A stretch of DNA of 64,000 nt from CBDFLD01 sp965249005 (GTDB lineage: Bacteria > Acidobacteriota > UBA6911): contig CBDFLD010000022.1 of the NCBI GenBank assembly GCA_965249005.1, positions 744,001 through 808,000 on the forward strand. Reading direction: 5' to 3'. Positions 1 through 8,918 of the stretch are shown here, one piece after another. The first letter of the stretch is position 1; the number at the start of each line of letters is the position of its first letter. A program made the position numbers and the translations under genes. The notes beneath the pieces are model-generated. The model searched no databases. It was not told where the DNA came from and saw only the letters and a program-made list of their open reading frames with translations.

Positions 1-2421
1 AGGATTCTCGTAGGCGTTGGTCTTTGGCGCCCCTTGTCGCCATACGCGGGCATGGTTGCCGCCCAGCGTGTCGGTGTGAAATCCAATGGGCCCGGGAATC
101 ACCCACGGGGGTTTTCCATTCTCAGCGCGACGTCTGTCTTCCCACCAGGCTTCGGCCCATTCCGTGAAGAGGCGGTCGAGCTCATCGGTGGGCGAGTACC
201 ACCACGCCCAGAACGCCGGCAGCAATGCTCTTCCATTGAGCGGGTGATCGATCTCGGCATCCAGCACGCCCCCGTAGCTCTTTCCGATCGTGCGGTTGCC
301 CAGCACCATCGACTTGAAGTGCCGGTGCCCCTTGTCGTTGATTCCGGTCCAGAGATCGCGCATCAACTTGGCGATCTTCAGGCTCCGTTCGTAGTAAATT
401 GGGTTGCCGTAGTCGATGCCCTGTATCAGCGCTTGCGAATCCCCCGTCCACTCGGCGGTGTGCTCAACATCGGCCTGCCCATCGAAAAAGCCCGCGTCAC
501 GGTCGACCTCACCCGACCACCAAACGCCTTCCGTCAGTGCGCGAACGGCCTCCATGGCGTCCGGCGAGGCGTCTGGATTCATCAACATGAGCTGTTGCCA
601 TACAATGTTGATCTCCACATCGTCCCCCCAGCCGCCGCCGAGCCGTCCGTCCGGAAGTTGCCGGTGACGATGCCACCAGTCCGCCTGGTCGATCAGGCGA
701 TTGAAAGCCTCCCGCATCATCACAGCCCAGCGCGGTGCGTCCTCGGTCCCTTTGGAATAGTCTTTGACATCCCACCCCGTCGGGTCCCAGTCGAGAAAGT
801 ACTGCGAGAAGCGGTTTCCGGCCACGCGTGCTTCCAGCTCGGCGAAGGTCTCCTCGGCCACATGCCAGGTTTGAGACCAGCGATGCGCGTCGATGTTTGC
901 AAAGACGCGCCCGTAGCGCATCAGCTTTTTCGTATAGAGCAAGTCCTGGGGACCAATCCAGTTCAGCAGGCAGGCAGCTTCACTCCGTCCCTGACTCACG
1001 CCGGTTTCGACTCCATGCTCGAGTTTGTACTCGGCTTCCTTGAAGAAACGTGTCACATGGAGCAGATCCTCCAGAAGGATATTCTCTGGATCTCTCTTGA
1101 CCCCTTTGGCTAGAACCTGGCTTGCCGCGTCCGCCCAGCGCTGCTCCTGGGCAAAGTCCGTCTCCAGATGTCCTGCCAGGCTCAGAAAGGCCAGGGCCTT
1201 CAGTCGCGCCTCCGAGTCGGGAATGCGATCGAAGTGAGCCTCGGCCCCTCTCAAGTCTCCGCCGTTGAAGGCCTCCACACCCTGCAGCCCGTGGGAATCG
1301 GTGACCGAACGAGATACGATCAAGCGCTGGCGCACGAGCTCCAGCGGCGGGGGCTCGTAGGGCGCGATGGTCATGCCCGCCAGCGCCATTTGCGTGGCCG
1401 GACCATGGTAGTTCATCCGCTTTCCGAAGAAGCTCGTTGCCTTCGGCGCACGGCTGAGACCCATCACATAGGGAAGCTGTGAGTAATTGTAGTCCGGCGT
1501 CTCGGCCGCAACCTCGGCCCTTTCGTAGAAGAGATTGTCGTTGGCTCGCAAAGCAAGACGAAGGTTGTTGCGAACAACCCGGACCGGAAAGGAGACCCGG
1601 ACTGGCCAGGGCTCACCGGGAACCACGGACGCGCGCCACGGTGCCTTGGCGGTAAAGAGGTCCGCCGCCACCCGCTCGCCATTGGCGTATACTTCGATTC
1701 CATATCGAGGAATCTGCAGATCTCCAACGACCATGGTCACATGGTAACGGCCGTTGGGCAGCGCGACTTTGAAGGAGAGGACGTCGGGATTCAGTACGGC
1801 GTCGCGCGATACCTCGTCGAGGAACGCGTCATAGAATCGCAGCGTCTCCGGCTGCACCATCATGCGTGTGAATCGAGGATACTCACGGCCCTTCCCCTCG
1901 AAGGCCTGGCTGATCGCACGCAACTGTACCGTGGCGTAGTCCAGCCACTTCAAGAAGGACAGGCTTTCCCGCCCTTCGTACACAAAATCCGCCGTCGGAG
2001 CCTGAGACCAACCGTATCCCTTCTCCCAGGAAAACAGATCATCCCGGGTAATGGGGATGTATCCGGCCTTGACCGGGGCACCGGCAGGCCCCATGTCGAA
2101 TCGATAGTGCGTTGGGTTATCGTCCCCCTTCGGGTAATCGAGTTCTGGGAATTCAAAGGCCTCGGCTCTCTTTCGCGTGAAGAATTCTCTCCGGCGCGCC
2201 TTGAATTCCTCACGCGGAACGGTTTTGTAGAAGGCCTCATAGTCAGCATCGCCGGAGGGTAGCGGAGAGTCAAAATCGAGCGCCCTCGCATCGAGTCGCC
2301 CCGTCAATGCCCGTGACTGTCGTTGATTCTGCCTCTGCTCCCCGAGGGCGAACAGGGCAAAAACCGTGACAGCGACCAAGACAAGAAACGAAAGCAGGGT
2401 TTTGGTATGAATCCATCTCAT
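1..2421 (-). CDS. Large exported protein of unknown function, 3' end beyond the left edge
   Basis: One uninterrupted reverse-strand frame of 807 codons runs from an ATG at 2421 to the first base of the window, so the C-terminus is missing. The N-terminus (MRWIHTKTLLSFLVLVAVTV) has basic residues followed by a hydrophobic stretch of about 20 residues, which fits a signal peptide or membrane anchor. The body is rich in Trp, Tyr and Arg and in the visible C-terminal half has helical stretches with WW pairs (for example EAWWEDRR), which recalls alpha/alpha-toroid carbohydrate-active proteins; that resemblance is only an impression. I do not recognise the family. The gene is divergent from the amidase at 2574, with 152 bases between the two starts. 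That it is a real exported protein is well supported; any function is not. Confidence 0.8.
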   Translation of the reverse strand, partial: MRWIHTKTLLSFLVLVAVTVFALFALGEQRQNQRQSRALTGRLDARALDFDSPLPSGDADYEAFYKTVPREEFKARRREFFTRKRAEAFEFPELDYPKGDDNPTHYRFDMGPAGAPVKAGYIPITRDDLFSWEKGYGWSQAPTADFVYEGRESLSFLKWLDYATVQLRAISQAFEGKGREYPRFTRMMVQPETLRFYDAFLDEVSRDAVLNPDVLSFKVALPNGRYHVTMVVGDLQIPRYGIEVYANGERVAADLFTAKAPWRASVVPGEPWPVRVSFPVRVVRNNLRLALRANDNLFYERAEVAAETPDYNYSQLPYVMGLSRAPKATSFFGKRMNYHGPATQMALAGMTIAPYEPPPLELVRQRLIVSRSVTDSHGLQGVEAFNGGDLRGAEAHFDRIPDSEARLKALAFLSLAGHLETDFAQEQRWADAASQVLAKGVKRDPENILLEDLLHVTRFFKEAEYKLEHGVETGVSQGRSEAACLLNWIGPQDLLYTKKLMRYGRVFANIDAHRWSQTWHVAEETFAELEARVAGNRFSQYFLDWDPTGWDVKDYSKGTEDAPRWAVMMREAFNRLIDQADWWHRHRQLPDGRLGGGWGDDVEINIVWQQLMLMNPDASPDAMEAVRALTEGVWWSGEVDRDAGFFDGQADVEHTAEWTGDSQALIQGIDYGNPIYYERSLKIAKLMRDLWTGINDKGHRHFKSMVLGNRTIGKSYGGVLDAEIDHPLNGRALLPAFWAWWYSPTDELDRLFTEWAEAWWEDRRRAENGKPPWVIPGPIGFHTDTLGGNHARVWRQGAPKTNAYENP

Positions 2422-2573
2422 GGGCGAACCTCCGTCGCAATAGTTCCATCCTCCCCAGTGTAGCGATGCCGCGCCGGACACGTCAATCCGGATGGACGTC
2501 GCGCTCAACTATCGGCCTCCGATAAAGACCAAAAGTAAAGTAAGATAGAATGAGGTGGTAACCAAAGGACCCC

Positions 2574-3392
2574 ATGAAGCCCTATGTCGCGGCTGCCATT
2601 CAGTTGCAAAGCGGACTGGACGTCGACCGGAATCTCGCGCAAGCCCGCAAGCAGATCGAGCTTGCCGTCGAAGCCGGCGCCCGTTTGGTTGGTTTGCCGG
2701 AGAACTTTGCCCTTCTGAAGGACGACAGGGTGCGGCTACCGGAAGCGGAAGCCCGCTCGGTAGCCGAAGCGAGCGAGAAGTTTCTCGAGACGGCCGCCCG
2801 GCAGTTCGGAATCACGCTGCTCGGCGGCGGATTCCCAGTCCCCGCAGATGATGGGAGAGTATTCAACACGGCCCTGCTCGTCGATTCCACCGGATCCGAG
2901 CTGGCGCGCTACCGAAAGGTGCACCTCTTCGACGTCGCTCTACCCGAGGGAAACACTTATAGCGAATCCACAACAGTCAAGCCGGGCTCCGATCCTCCAC
3001 CAATCTACTCGAGTGAGGAGCTAGGTGCCCTGGGGCTTTCCATCTGCTATGACTTGCGTTTTCCTGAGCTCTATCGACATTTGTCCAGTTCCGGCGCGGA
3101 GGTGTTGCTGATCCCGGCCGCGTTCACCGCCTACACGGGGAAAAGCCACTGGGAGCTGCTGCTTCGTGCCCGGGCGGTCGAGAATACCTGCTACGTCGTC
3201 GCACCGGCTCAGACCGGATTGCACTACGGAGACCGGAGATCGCATGGCCACGCCATGATCGTGGATCCTTGGGGAAACGTACTCGATGATGCGGGGACGG
3301 AACCCGGATTCGCCAGCGCGAGAATCGATCCAGCCCGACTGGCGCAAGTCCGCCATCAACTGCCGTCTTTGAAACACCGCGTCCTGGGGTGA
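2574..3392 (+). CDS. Carbon-nitrogen hydrolase (nitrilase superfamily amidase, Nit1-like)
   Basis: A 272-residue cytoplasmic protein of the usual single-domain nitrilase length. The Glu-Lys-Cys triad is visible: E43 in LPENFA, K115 in YRKVHLFD and C158 in ICYDLRFPELYR. These motifs match the Nit1 branch (omega-amidase / deaminated-glutathione amidase), which hydrolyses small amides to the acid and ammonia; the exact substrate cannot be read from the sequence. The ATG at 2574 follows AAAGGACCCC, a reasonable ribosome-binding site. It stands alone, divergent from the exported protein on the left and convergent with the M61 peptidase on the right. Family assignment is firm; repair of deaminated glutathione is the likeliest role by similarity. 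Confidence 0.93.
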   Translation: MKPYVAAAIQLQSGLDVDRNLAQARKQIELAVEAGARLVGLPENFALLKDDRVRLPEAEARSVAEASEKFLETAARQFGITLLGGGFPVPADDGRVFNTALLVDSTGSELARYRKVHLFDVALPEGNTYSESTTVKPGSDPPPIYSSEELGALGLSICYDLRFPELYRHLSSSGAEVLLIPAAFTAYTGKSHWELLLRARAVENTCYVVAPAQTGLHYGDRRSHGHAMIVDPWGNVLDDAGTEPGFASARIDPARLAQVRHQLPSLKHRVLG

Positions 3393-3410
3393 GGCTGACT
3401 CGAAGCTCTG

Positions 3411-3444
3411 AGCTTTCCACCAACGAAGTCGTACACGGAAAGCT
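3411..3444. terminator. Hairpin between convergent genes
   Basis: AGCTTTCC (3411-3418) and GGAAAGCT (3437-3444) form a perfect 8-bp stem with an 18-base loop. It lies between the stops of the amidase (3392) and the oppositely oriented M61 gene (3473), the right place for a bidirectional terminator. There is no strong T-run and the loop is long, so this is tentative. Confidence 0.35.
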
Positions 3445-3472
3445 GAAAACTGACCGTGATAGCTACACCCCG

Positions 3473-5341
3473 TCAGGGCGTATTGAGCCACGCCTTGCGG
3501 AATTCTTTTTCTTCTCTGGTCAGCACCGCATCCTCTTTGGGAACGATTTTTGCCCGTGGATCCGCAGTAAGGCGCAGCGGTGCCGTGACGAGCTGCCCTC
3601 GGCGAAGAAACGTCGTGGGGACCACTTCCCCTGGCCTCCGCCGCTCGAGAAACCGCTTCAGCCGGTCAGCGGAGGAAACGGCAACCCCATCCAAGGAAAC
3701 CAAGTGATCGTCCTGTTCGAGTCCGGCCTCATAGGCTGGCGAGCCGCGAGGCACCCGCCCGGTCACCTCGGCTACCCCATCATTGAAGCCGAGACTTATT
3801 CCTCCCAGCCAAGACGAGTTCGGATTCTCCCTTACGAGTTTCAAGCCCGCAAGCGACAGAAGTTGCTCGTAATCGACCCGCTGCAGACCCGTCACGTGAC
3901 GTTCGAAGAATGCTCGAGCAAAGGATCGGTCGCCGCTCACTTCCGCCAATCGATCGACGGCGTCTTGCATGGTGTAGGGCGCCGCAACCCGGCCGACAAC
4001 ACCCCCGCCGATCTTGCCGTGCTTACGCCACATGGCCACCATGAAGTCGTCCAAAGTGCCGCGTCCTTGCGTCTTGTCTCTCAAAGCGAGGTCGAGGCCC
4101 AAACCGATCGCTGCTCCAAAGGCGTAATAGGAGACGAACGTGTTCTCCCAGTTTGTCGGATCAACGGAACGGGCCTCGTCCACCAAGGGGGCCAGCTGAC
4201 TCATCTGCACGGCGGAGCGAAGCTTCATCCCGGGACTCAAGGTCACGGCATCGATGAATTCGGTGAACGTTTGGAGTGTCTCTGAAAGCTCGGCGATGCC
4301 TGCCCGATGAAGGATCAGGGCCGCATAGTAGCTCGTGAACCCTTCGGCCAGCCAGAGTTCAGCAGCCATGTTGGTCCCTGTGAAATCGAAGGGCTCCAAA
4401 GACTTCGGTCGGATCCGCTCGACGTTCCAGGCGTGAAAGAGCTCGTGGGCCACGGTACGCAATAGTCCAAGCAGCTGTTCCTCGTTGCCGAGTGTCTCGG
4501 AGGAAGTCAGGATGGTACTGTTTCGGTGCTCCATCCCATCGCCCGCGGCGTAAGACAGATAATCCGCGATGAAGACGTACGTTCCTGTATCAAACCGGGG
4601 GAACTCGCCAAAAATGGCCCGGGATTCTCGGGCAATCTTTTCCACATCCTCGGCAAACCGATCGAGCTCGGCCTCCGTGCCCGTGTGGTGCATTGCGATT
4701 CGGAAAGTCTGCCTCCTATTCTCGCCTGCGCCCGATGCGCGTGTCCGGAGTGTGAACGATCGATCGGAGAAGTCGCTGAACTCGATGGGACTGTCCATCA
4801 GGTATTGCAGATTGGGCGCATGGAACGTGAACGGATCATCCGTGGTAAAGAGCTGGGTCGCCACCCTCCAGGAACTGCCTGAGGGTCTGACGAGACGAAT
4901 CTCCATCGGACGTTCTTCATAGCTTCTCGCCCAGAGCAAGGATGCGGGAATGTTGATATGCGCGTGGGTCGAGTCCACTGCCAGGTACGTCCCATCGACA
5001 CGATCCCCGAAAATCTTGTAGTGGATCCGAACGGTCCCGTCATGCGCTGCCACGATCCACCGGTAAGGATCGGGTCGAGCGGGAATCAATCCTGCTCCCT
5101 TACTGTCGAACGCCCGGATGTCGTAGACGTTCTTAGCGAATTCGTGCAGAGCGTACCTACCGGGAGACGCTCGGCTCATCCAGAGCTCCAAGGGTTCGTT
5201 GGCCAGATTCGGGAAGGTGACCTCGACGTCCATGTAACGATGAGGCAGATCTGGAAAGGCAAGCCGGTAGCGGATCGGACTCTGTCCAAACAGCGGAGGC
5301 ACCAGAAGCAAACAAACAAGTGAAACGATGAAATGGCACAT
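3473..5341 (-). CDS. Secreted M61 family metallopeptidase (glycyl aminopeptidase type) with PDZ domain
   Basis: About 622 residues, numbered from the ATG at 5341; an in-frame GTG at 5356 would add five residues, and neither start has a strong ribosome-binding site. An N-terminal signal peptide (MCHFIVSLVCLLLVPPLFGQ) sends it to the periplasm or outside. Residues about 20-200 form the beta-rich M61 N-terminal domain. The gluzincin zinc site is HELFH at 299-303, with the third ligand E333 in WLAEGFTSYY. A PDZ domain near residues 520-595 (GGISLGFNDG, then GSPAYEAGLEQDD) follows, in the order typical of M61 proteins. The family removes N-terminal residues, Gly or Ala in characterised members. 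Fits a proteolytic lifestyle, together with the S9 and M14 peptidases further along. Confidence 0.93.
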   Translation of the reverse strand: MCHFIVSLVCLLLVPPLFGQSPIRYRLAFPDLPHRYMDVEVTFPNLANEPLELWMSRASPGRYALHEFAKNVYDIRAFDSKGAGLIPARPDPYRWIVAAHDGTVRIHYKIFGDRVDGTYLAVDSTHAHINIPASLLWARSYEERPMEIRLVRPSGSSWRVATQLFTTDDPFTFHAPNLQYLMDSPIEFSDFSDRSFTLRTRASGAGENRRQTFRIAMHHTGTEAELDRFAEDVEKIARESRAIFGEFPRFDTGTYVFIADYLSYAAGDGMEHRNSTILTSSETLGNEEQLLGLLRTVAHELFHAWNVERIRPKSLEPFDFTGTNMAAELWLAEGFTSYYAALILHRAGIAELSETLQTFTEFIDAVTLSPGMKLRSAVQMSQLAPLVDEARSVDPTNWENTFVSYYAFGAAIGLGLDLALRDKTQGRGTLDDFMVAMWRKHGKIGGGVVGRVAAPYTMQDAVDRLAEVSGDRSFARAFFERHVTGLQRVDYEQLLSLAGLKLVRENPNSSWLGGISLGFNDGVAEVTGRVPRGSPAYEAGLEQDDHLVSLDGVAVSSADRLKRFLERRRPGEVVPTTFLRRGQLVTAPLRLTADPRAKIVPKEDAVLTREEKEFRKAWLNTP

Positions 5342-5371
5342 GTTTCTGTTCGACACTGTATCACAACGCCT

Positions 5372-5422
5372 TCCGCTTTTCGTCTCGCGCTATGCGCTTT
5401 CCGTCTAGCGCTAAGCGCTCTT
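5372..5422. repeat. Degenerate heptad-period repeat, copy 1
   Basis: Units such as CGTCTCG-CGCTATG-CGCTTTC-CGTCTAG-CGCTAAG-CGCTCTT follow each other every 7 bp, with CG at a fixed phase. The same period is seen in the gaps at 6421, 9381, 24041, 28444 and 35657. It lies between the divergent starts of the M61 peptidase and the enoyl-CoA hydratase. No function known to me. Confidence 0.6.
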
Positions 5423-5474
5423 GTAGGCGTCTGTCAACGGAGACGCTTTGCCGCTCACGGCGTGAGCGGCCTAC
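5423..5474. repeat. Palindromic element with outer stem GTAGGC/GCCTAC
   Basis: GTAGGC (5423-5428) pairs with GCCTAC (5469-5474). The interval contains two hairpins: GCGTCT/AGACGC (5427-5432 with 5441-5446) and CCGCTCAC/GTGAGCGG (5451-5458 with 5462-5469). The right half is nearly identical to the element at 35701-35730, so this is a dispersed structured repeat. Confidence 0.6.
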
Positions 5475-5523
5475 GGCTTCGCCGAAAACAGATACGGATG
5501 GCGGTCAGCGCAAAGCGGAAAGT

Positions 5524-5552
5524 GCACCGGGTCATAGACCCCGGTGCTTTTT
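5524..5552 (+). terminator. Rho-independent terminator-like hairpin upstream of the enoyl-CoA hydratase
   Basis: GCACCGGG (5524-5531) and CCCGGTGC (5540-5547) form an 8-bp GC-rich stem with an 8-base loop, followed at once by five T on the plus strand. It sits 65 bases before the hydratase start rather than after a plus-strand gene. It could insulate the acyl-CoA block, act as an attenuator, or be part of the adjacent repeat. Confidence 0.5.
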
Positions 5553-5616
5553 CCTCTTGTCACTGATCCGTGGCCCCTGATAGCCTCTGCTTTCAGCTCA
5601 CCATCAGGAAAATGAG

Positions 5617-6417
5617 ATGACGATCAAGACCACTCACGACGGGCACATCGCCACCGTTACCATCGCGAATCCACAGAGCCTGAACGCTTTCTTTTTCGAC
5701 GATCTGCAAACGCTGGCCGACATCTGGGACGAGATGGAGTCCGACGATCGAGTGCGAGTCGTTATCCTGACCGGAGAAGGGGATCGCGCGTTTTGTGCCG
5801 GTGCAAATCTGAAGGAATTCATTCCTGTGCTGACCGACGGCTTGAGAAAAGCGGAAGATCCTCACAAAGCTTTCGACAATCTCGACTCGCTGCATCGCGC
5901 CTTCATGAAGGACCACATGCTATCGAAGCCACTGATCGCCGCCGTCAACGGCCACTGCTATGCGGGAGGCGTCGAAATATTGAACGTCTGCGATTTACGC
6001 GTGGCCGTCGAAGAAGCCGTCTTCTCGCTTCAGGAAGTTCACTGGGGCCTGTTCCCCGCCGGTGGTTCCACTGTGCGGTTACCGCGACAGCTCCCGTATC
6101 CGTGGGCCATGGAGATATTGCTGGTTGGAGGCACACTCACAGCACAGCAGGCGTTGACGGCAGGCTTGATCAACCGAGTGGTTGCCGCCGAGGACTTGAT
6201 GCCGACCGTCCACGGACTGGCCGAGCGTATTGCGGGTAACGGCCCCCTTGCGGTGAGAAACATCAAACGATCGGCTCTGGCCTGTCTCGAACTGCCTCTT
6301 TCGGAGGCCTTCGAGAAGGAAAAACGCCTCGCCACGGAAGTTTTTCTCAGCGACGATGCTCGCGAGGGACCCTTGGCCTTCACCGAAAAACGCGAACCGC
6401 GGTTTAAGGGGAAATAG
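5617..6417 (+). CDS. Enoyl-CoA hydratase/isomerase (crotonase superfamily)
   Basis: A 266-residue cytoplasmic protein of standard crotonase length. The oxyanion-hole segment (CAGANLKEF) and both acid/base glutamates of classical hydratases can be placed: E120 in YAGGVEIL and E140 in LQEVHWGLFP. The usual GxGG loop reads FPAGGST, a modest change near the CoA site. The expected reaction is hydration of a trans-2-enoyl-CoA or a related isomerisation. It is the first gene of a co-oriented acyl-CoA block that continues with two thiolase-fold proteins, a zinc/OB protein and a B12 mutase. The ATG at 5617 follows AGGAAAATGAG. Confidence 0.9.
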   Translation: MTIKTTHDGHIATVTIANPQSLNAFFFDDLQTLADIWDEMESDDRVRVVILTGEGDRAFCAGANLKEFIPVLTDGLRKAEDPHKAFDNLDSLHRAFMKDHMLSKPLIAAVNGHCYAGGVEILNVCDLRVAVEEAVFSLQEVHWGLFPAGGSTVRLPRQLPYPWAMEILLVGGTLTAQQALTAGLINRVVAAEDLMPTVHGLAERIAGNGPLAVRNIKRSALACLELPLSEAFEKEKRLATEVFLSDDAREGPLAFTEKREPRFKGK

Positions 6418-6420
6418 GAT

Positions 6421-6499
6421 GCTTACCGCTTTCCGCTTTTGAACCGGAACAGCACACCTTAGATTCGGTAAGCGGAGAGCGGTAGGCGGTAAGCGAAAA
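6421..6499. repeat. Heptad-period repeat, copy 2, arranged as an inverted repeat
   Basis: The left arm 6421-6436 (GCTTACCGCTTTCCGC) matches the complement of 6472-6487 at 14 of 16 positions. The right side continues in 7-bp steps GGTAAGC-GGAGAGC-GGTAGGC-GGTAAGC. It fills the gap between the hydratase and the first thiolase-like gene. Confidence 0.6.
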
Positions 6500-6529
6500 A
6501 GGCTGACAGCTAAAAAAGAAAGAGACCTC

Positions 6530-7669
6530 ATGCCCGATAGAGTTGCCATTGTTGACGTGGCGCAGAGTGCCGGCTCGGATTCGAGTCCGAATCTGTATGA
6601 TCTCATCTTCAAGGTTACCCGCGAGGTGTTGGACAAGGCTCAGCTGAACATCGACGAGGTCGACACGGTCGTCAGCTCGGCGTCGGACACGTTTACCGGT
6701 ATCTCTTGTGCCAACGCCTACTACTGGGACTCGACGGCGGCGTTCTTGAAGAACGGATCGCGACAAGACGGAGAGTCTTTGTTTGCTCTTTCCTATGCCG
6801 CCATGCGAATCCTGACCGGGCAGTACGAAACCGCCCTGGCCGTCGGAATCTGCAAGGGTTCGGAGGTTCCGGAGTACGACGCACTAACCCTTCTTTTCTC
6901 GGATCCCTTCAGCCAGAGGCCGCTCGGTTTGAACGAAACGAGCGCGGCGGCGATGCAAATGAGACAGTACATGGACCGGTACCAGATCACCGAGGAGCAA
7001 TGTGCCAAGGTCGTAGTAAAAAACCTGACCAATGCCCTGGCGAATCCCTACGCGCATCGCAAGCGACGATGTTCCGTCGACGAAGTTCTGGCGTCACACC
7101 GTGTGGTCGATCCGCTGACGCATCTGCAATGCGCCCCGCAGTCCGACGGGGTGATCGCGGTACTGCTCGCGTCCGAAAACAAAGCCAAGCAGCTGACCGA
7201 TCGGCCGGTCTGGCTCCGTGGCTACGGATGTTCCGTGGACCAGTTCCAGATCGGTGACCGAGATTTATTGCGGGGTTCTCTGCCTGCGGCCGCCGCCCGC
7301 GCCTATCGGATGGCCGGGATCAAGGATCCGGCAAAGGAAATCGACGTGGCAGAGATCAGCGAGCCCTATGCGTTTCAGGAGTTACTGTGGTGTGAGCATC
7401 TAGGACTCTGTGGAGAAGGAGAAGGCGGACAGTTGATCGATAGCGGCAAGACGGAGAGAGACGGTGCACTGCCGGTGAACCCCTCCGGCGGTGTCTTGGC
7501 GAACAACCCCTATATCTCCCGCGGTCTCCAGCGAGTGGCGGAAGCGGTTCTCCAATTGAAAGGCCTGGCCGGAGAGAGGCAGGTGAGCCGGGCCGTCAAT
7601 ACCGCGCTGGCTCACGGTACGACGGGGCACGGGGGACAGTGCCATGCCGTGGCAATTTTAGGGATTTAG
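6530..7669 (+). CDS. Thiolase-like protein lacking the nucleophilic cysteine
   Basis: A 379-residue thiolase-fold protein related along its length to the next gene product. Where its neighbour has the nucleophile motif TETCGSTG, this protein reads SRQDGES (residues 77-83), so no cysteine is available at the acylation site. The region equivalent to the thiolase HDAF motif reads SEPYAFQE, and the usual GHP is NNP in SGGVLANNPYISRG. It is therefore probably a non-acylated partner subunit, or an aldolase-type enzyme like Ltp2 of steroid side-chain degradation. Together with the following thiolase and zinc/OB protein it most likely forms one complex. The ATG at 6530 has only a weak purine-rich leader. 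Confidence 0.85.
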   Translation: MPDRVAIVDVAQSAGSDSSPNLYDLIFKVTREVLDKAQLNIDEVDTVVSSASDTFTGISCANAYYWDSTAAFLKNGSRQDGESLFALSYAAMRILTGQYETALAVGICKGSEVPEYDALTLLFSDPFSQRPLGLNETSAAAMQMRQYMDRYQITEEQCAKVVVKNLTNALANPYAHRKRRCSVDEVLASHRVVDPLTHLQCAPQSDGVIAVLLASENKAKQLTDRPVWLRGYGCSVDQFQIGDRDLLRGSLPAAAARAYRMAGIKDPAKEIDVAEISEPYAFQELLWCEHLGLCGEGEGGQLIDSGKTERDGALPVNPSGGVLANNPYISRGLQRVAEAVLQLKGLAGERQVSRAVNTALAHGTTGHGGQCHAVAILGI

Positions 7670-7695
7670 TGCGTAGCACTCAGGAGCGTGACCGT

Positions 7696-8865
7696 ATGGC
7701 CCAACCAGTTGCAATTATTGGAACCGGACAGACCAAGCACGGGAACCGGAGAGATGTCAGTTATCCGGAACTGGTTCGCGAAGCTGTCATGGCGGCTTTC
7801 ACCGATAGCGGTCTGTCGCCCCAGGATATTGAAGGAGTTGTGTCGGGAACGATGCCTTCATTGATGGAAGGGATCGGAATGACTCACTTCTACCTGGGTG
7901 ATGCGATGGCCGCACCCGGGAAGCCCATTCTCAAAACAGAGACCTGTGGATCGACCGGAATGTCCATTGCCCACACCGCGTACTATTGGGTTGCGTCCGG
8001 GATGGCGGATGTGATTCTGGCGGTGGGACACGAGAAGATGCACGAGGGCAAACCTCAGGCGGTCATGTCGACTTGCTTCGACCCTTTTTATCAAAAGCCC
8101 TTTGTCGCCGGCGCGCCCGGAATTTTCTCGATGCAGTGTCAAGACTGGGCAGGCCGCTACGGTATCGCCGACGACGTCGTGCGAGAGGCGGCCGCCACGA
8201 TCTCGGTGATCAATCGGGACAATGCGCTCGAGAACCCTTTCGCCCACGTCAAGCGTAAGGTGTCGCTGGAAGACGTAAAGGAATCGCCGATCATCAGTTA
8301 CCCTGTAAGGCTGCTCGACGTCTGCCCAAATTCCGACGGAGCGTGTGCCATCATCTTCGCCTCCGGCGAGAAGGCTAAAAAGATCACCCAGCGTCCGGCG
8401 TGGGTCAAAGGAGTGGGTTATCGGGGCGAGGAGTACAATTTCGGAGATGGAGACAAGGTAAACTGGCAAAGTGCCATCCAATCGGCGCAGCAGGCATACA
8501 AGCAGGCCGGGATCACCAACCCGAAAAAAGAGCTCGACCTGATCGAAATCTACAACCCTTTCTCGTTTCAAGAGCTGCTGTTCTTCGAATGCTTTGGTTT
8601 GTCCGAACCCGGCAAAGCATGCGAAGACGTCCTCAGTGGCGTTTACAACAAGGACGGCGCCATGCCCTGTGACCGATCGGGCGGGGTTTTGTGCACCAAC
8701 CCGATTGGCGCTGCGGGTCTGATCCGGGTCGCCGAGGCAGCATCTCAGGTCATGGGCAAGGCGGGTCCCCTTCAGGTAGATGGAGCCGAAACTGCTCTGA
8801 GTCACGCCATGGGAGGCGTCATGCAATTCAATGGGGTGATGGTGGTGGGAGCGAATCAGAACTAG
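7696..8865 (+). CDS. Thiolase family protein (acetyl-CoA acetyltransferase / SCP-x type)
   Basis: 389 residues from the ATG at 7696, which follows CAGGAG by 9 bases; the frame is open further upstream but that part overlaps the preceding gene. The nucleophile is C84 in TETCGSTGM, in the right place before AVGHEKM. The HDAF motif is replaced by YNPFSFQE and the GHPxG motif by TNPIGAAG, so two of the classical acid/base histidines are missing. Characterised relatives with such changes work with a DUF35 zinc/OB partner in degradative thiolysis or retro-aldol cleavage; the next gene supplies such a partner. Start 27 bases after the previous stop implies co-transcription. Confidence 0.88.
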   Translation: MAQPVAIIGTGQTKHGNRRDVSYPELVREAVMAAFTDSGLSPQDIEGVVSGTMPSLMEGIGMTHFYLGDAMAAPGKPILKTETCGSTGMSIAHTAYYWVASGMADVILAVGHEKMHEGKPQAVMSTCFDPFYQKPFVAGAPGIFSMQCQDWAGRYGIADDVVREAAATISVINRDNALENPFAHVKRKVSLEDVKESPIISYPVRLLDVCPNSDGACAIIFASGEKAKKITQRPAWVKGVGYRGEEYNFGDGDKVNWQSAIQSAQQAYKQAGITNPKKELDLIEIYNPFSFQELLFFECFGLSEPGKACEDVLSGVYNKDGAMPCDRSGGVLCTNPIGAAGLIRVAEAASQVMGKAGPLQVDGAETALSHAMGGVMQFNGVMVVGANQN

Positions 8866-8918
8866 AGTTTCCGGGCAAGAGGGACCGAATCCCAATAAGT
8901 CATTCTGGAGATACCGTT

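Noticed and set aside
34..1113. Long plus-strand open frame opposite the left-edge gene
   Set aside because: The reverse strand holds an 807-codon uninterrupted frame with a hydrophobic leader and a normal protein-like composition; the plus-strand frame is Arg/Pro/Val-rich with no start signal.
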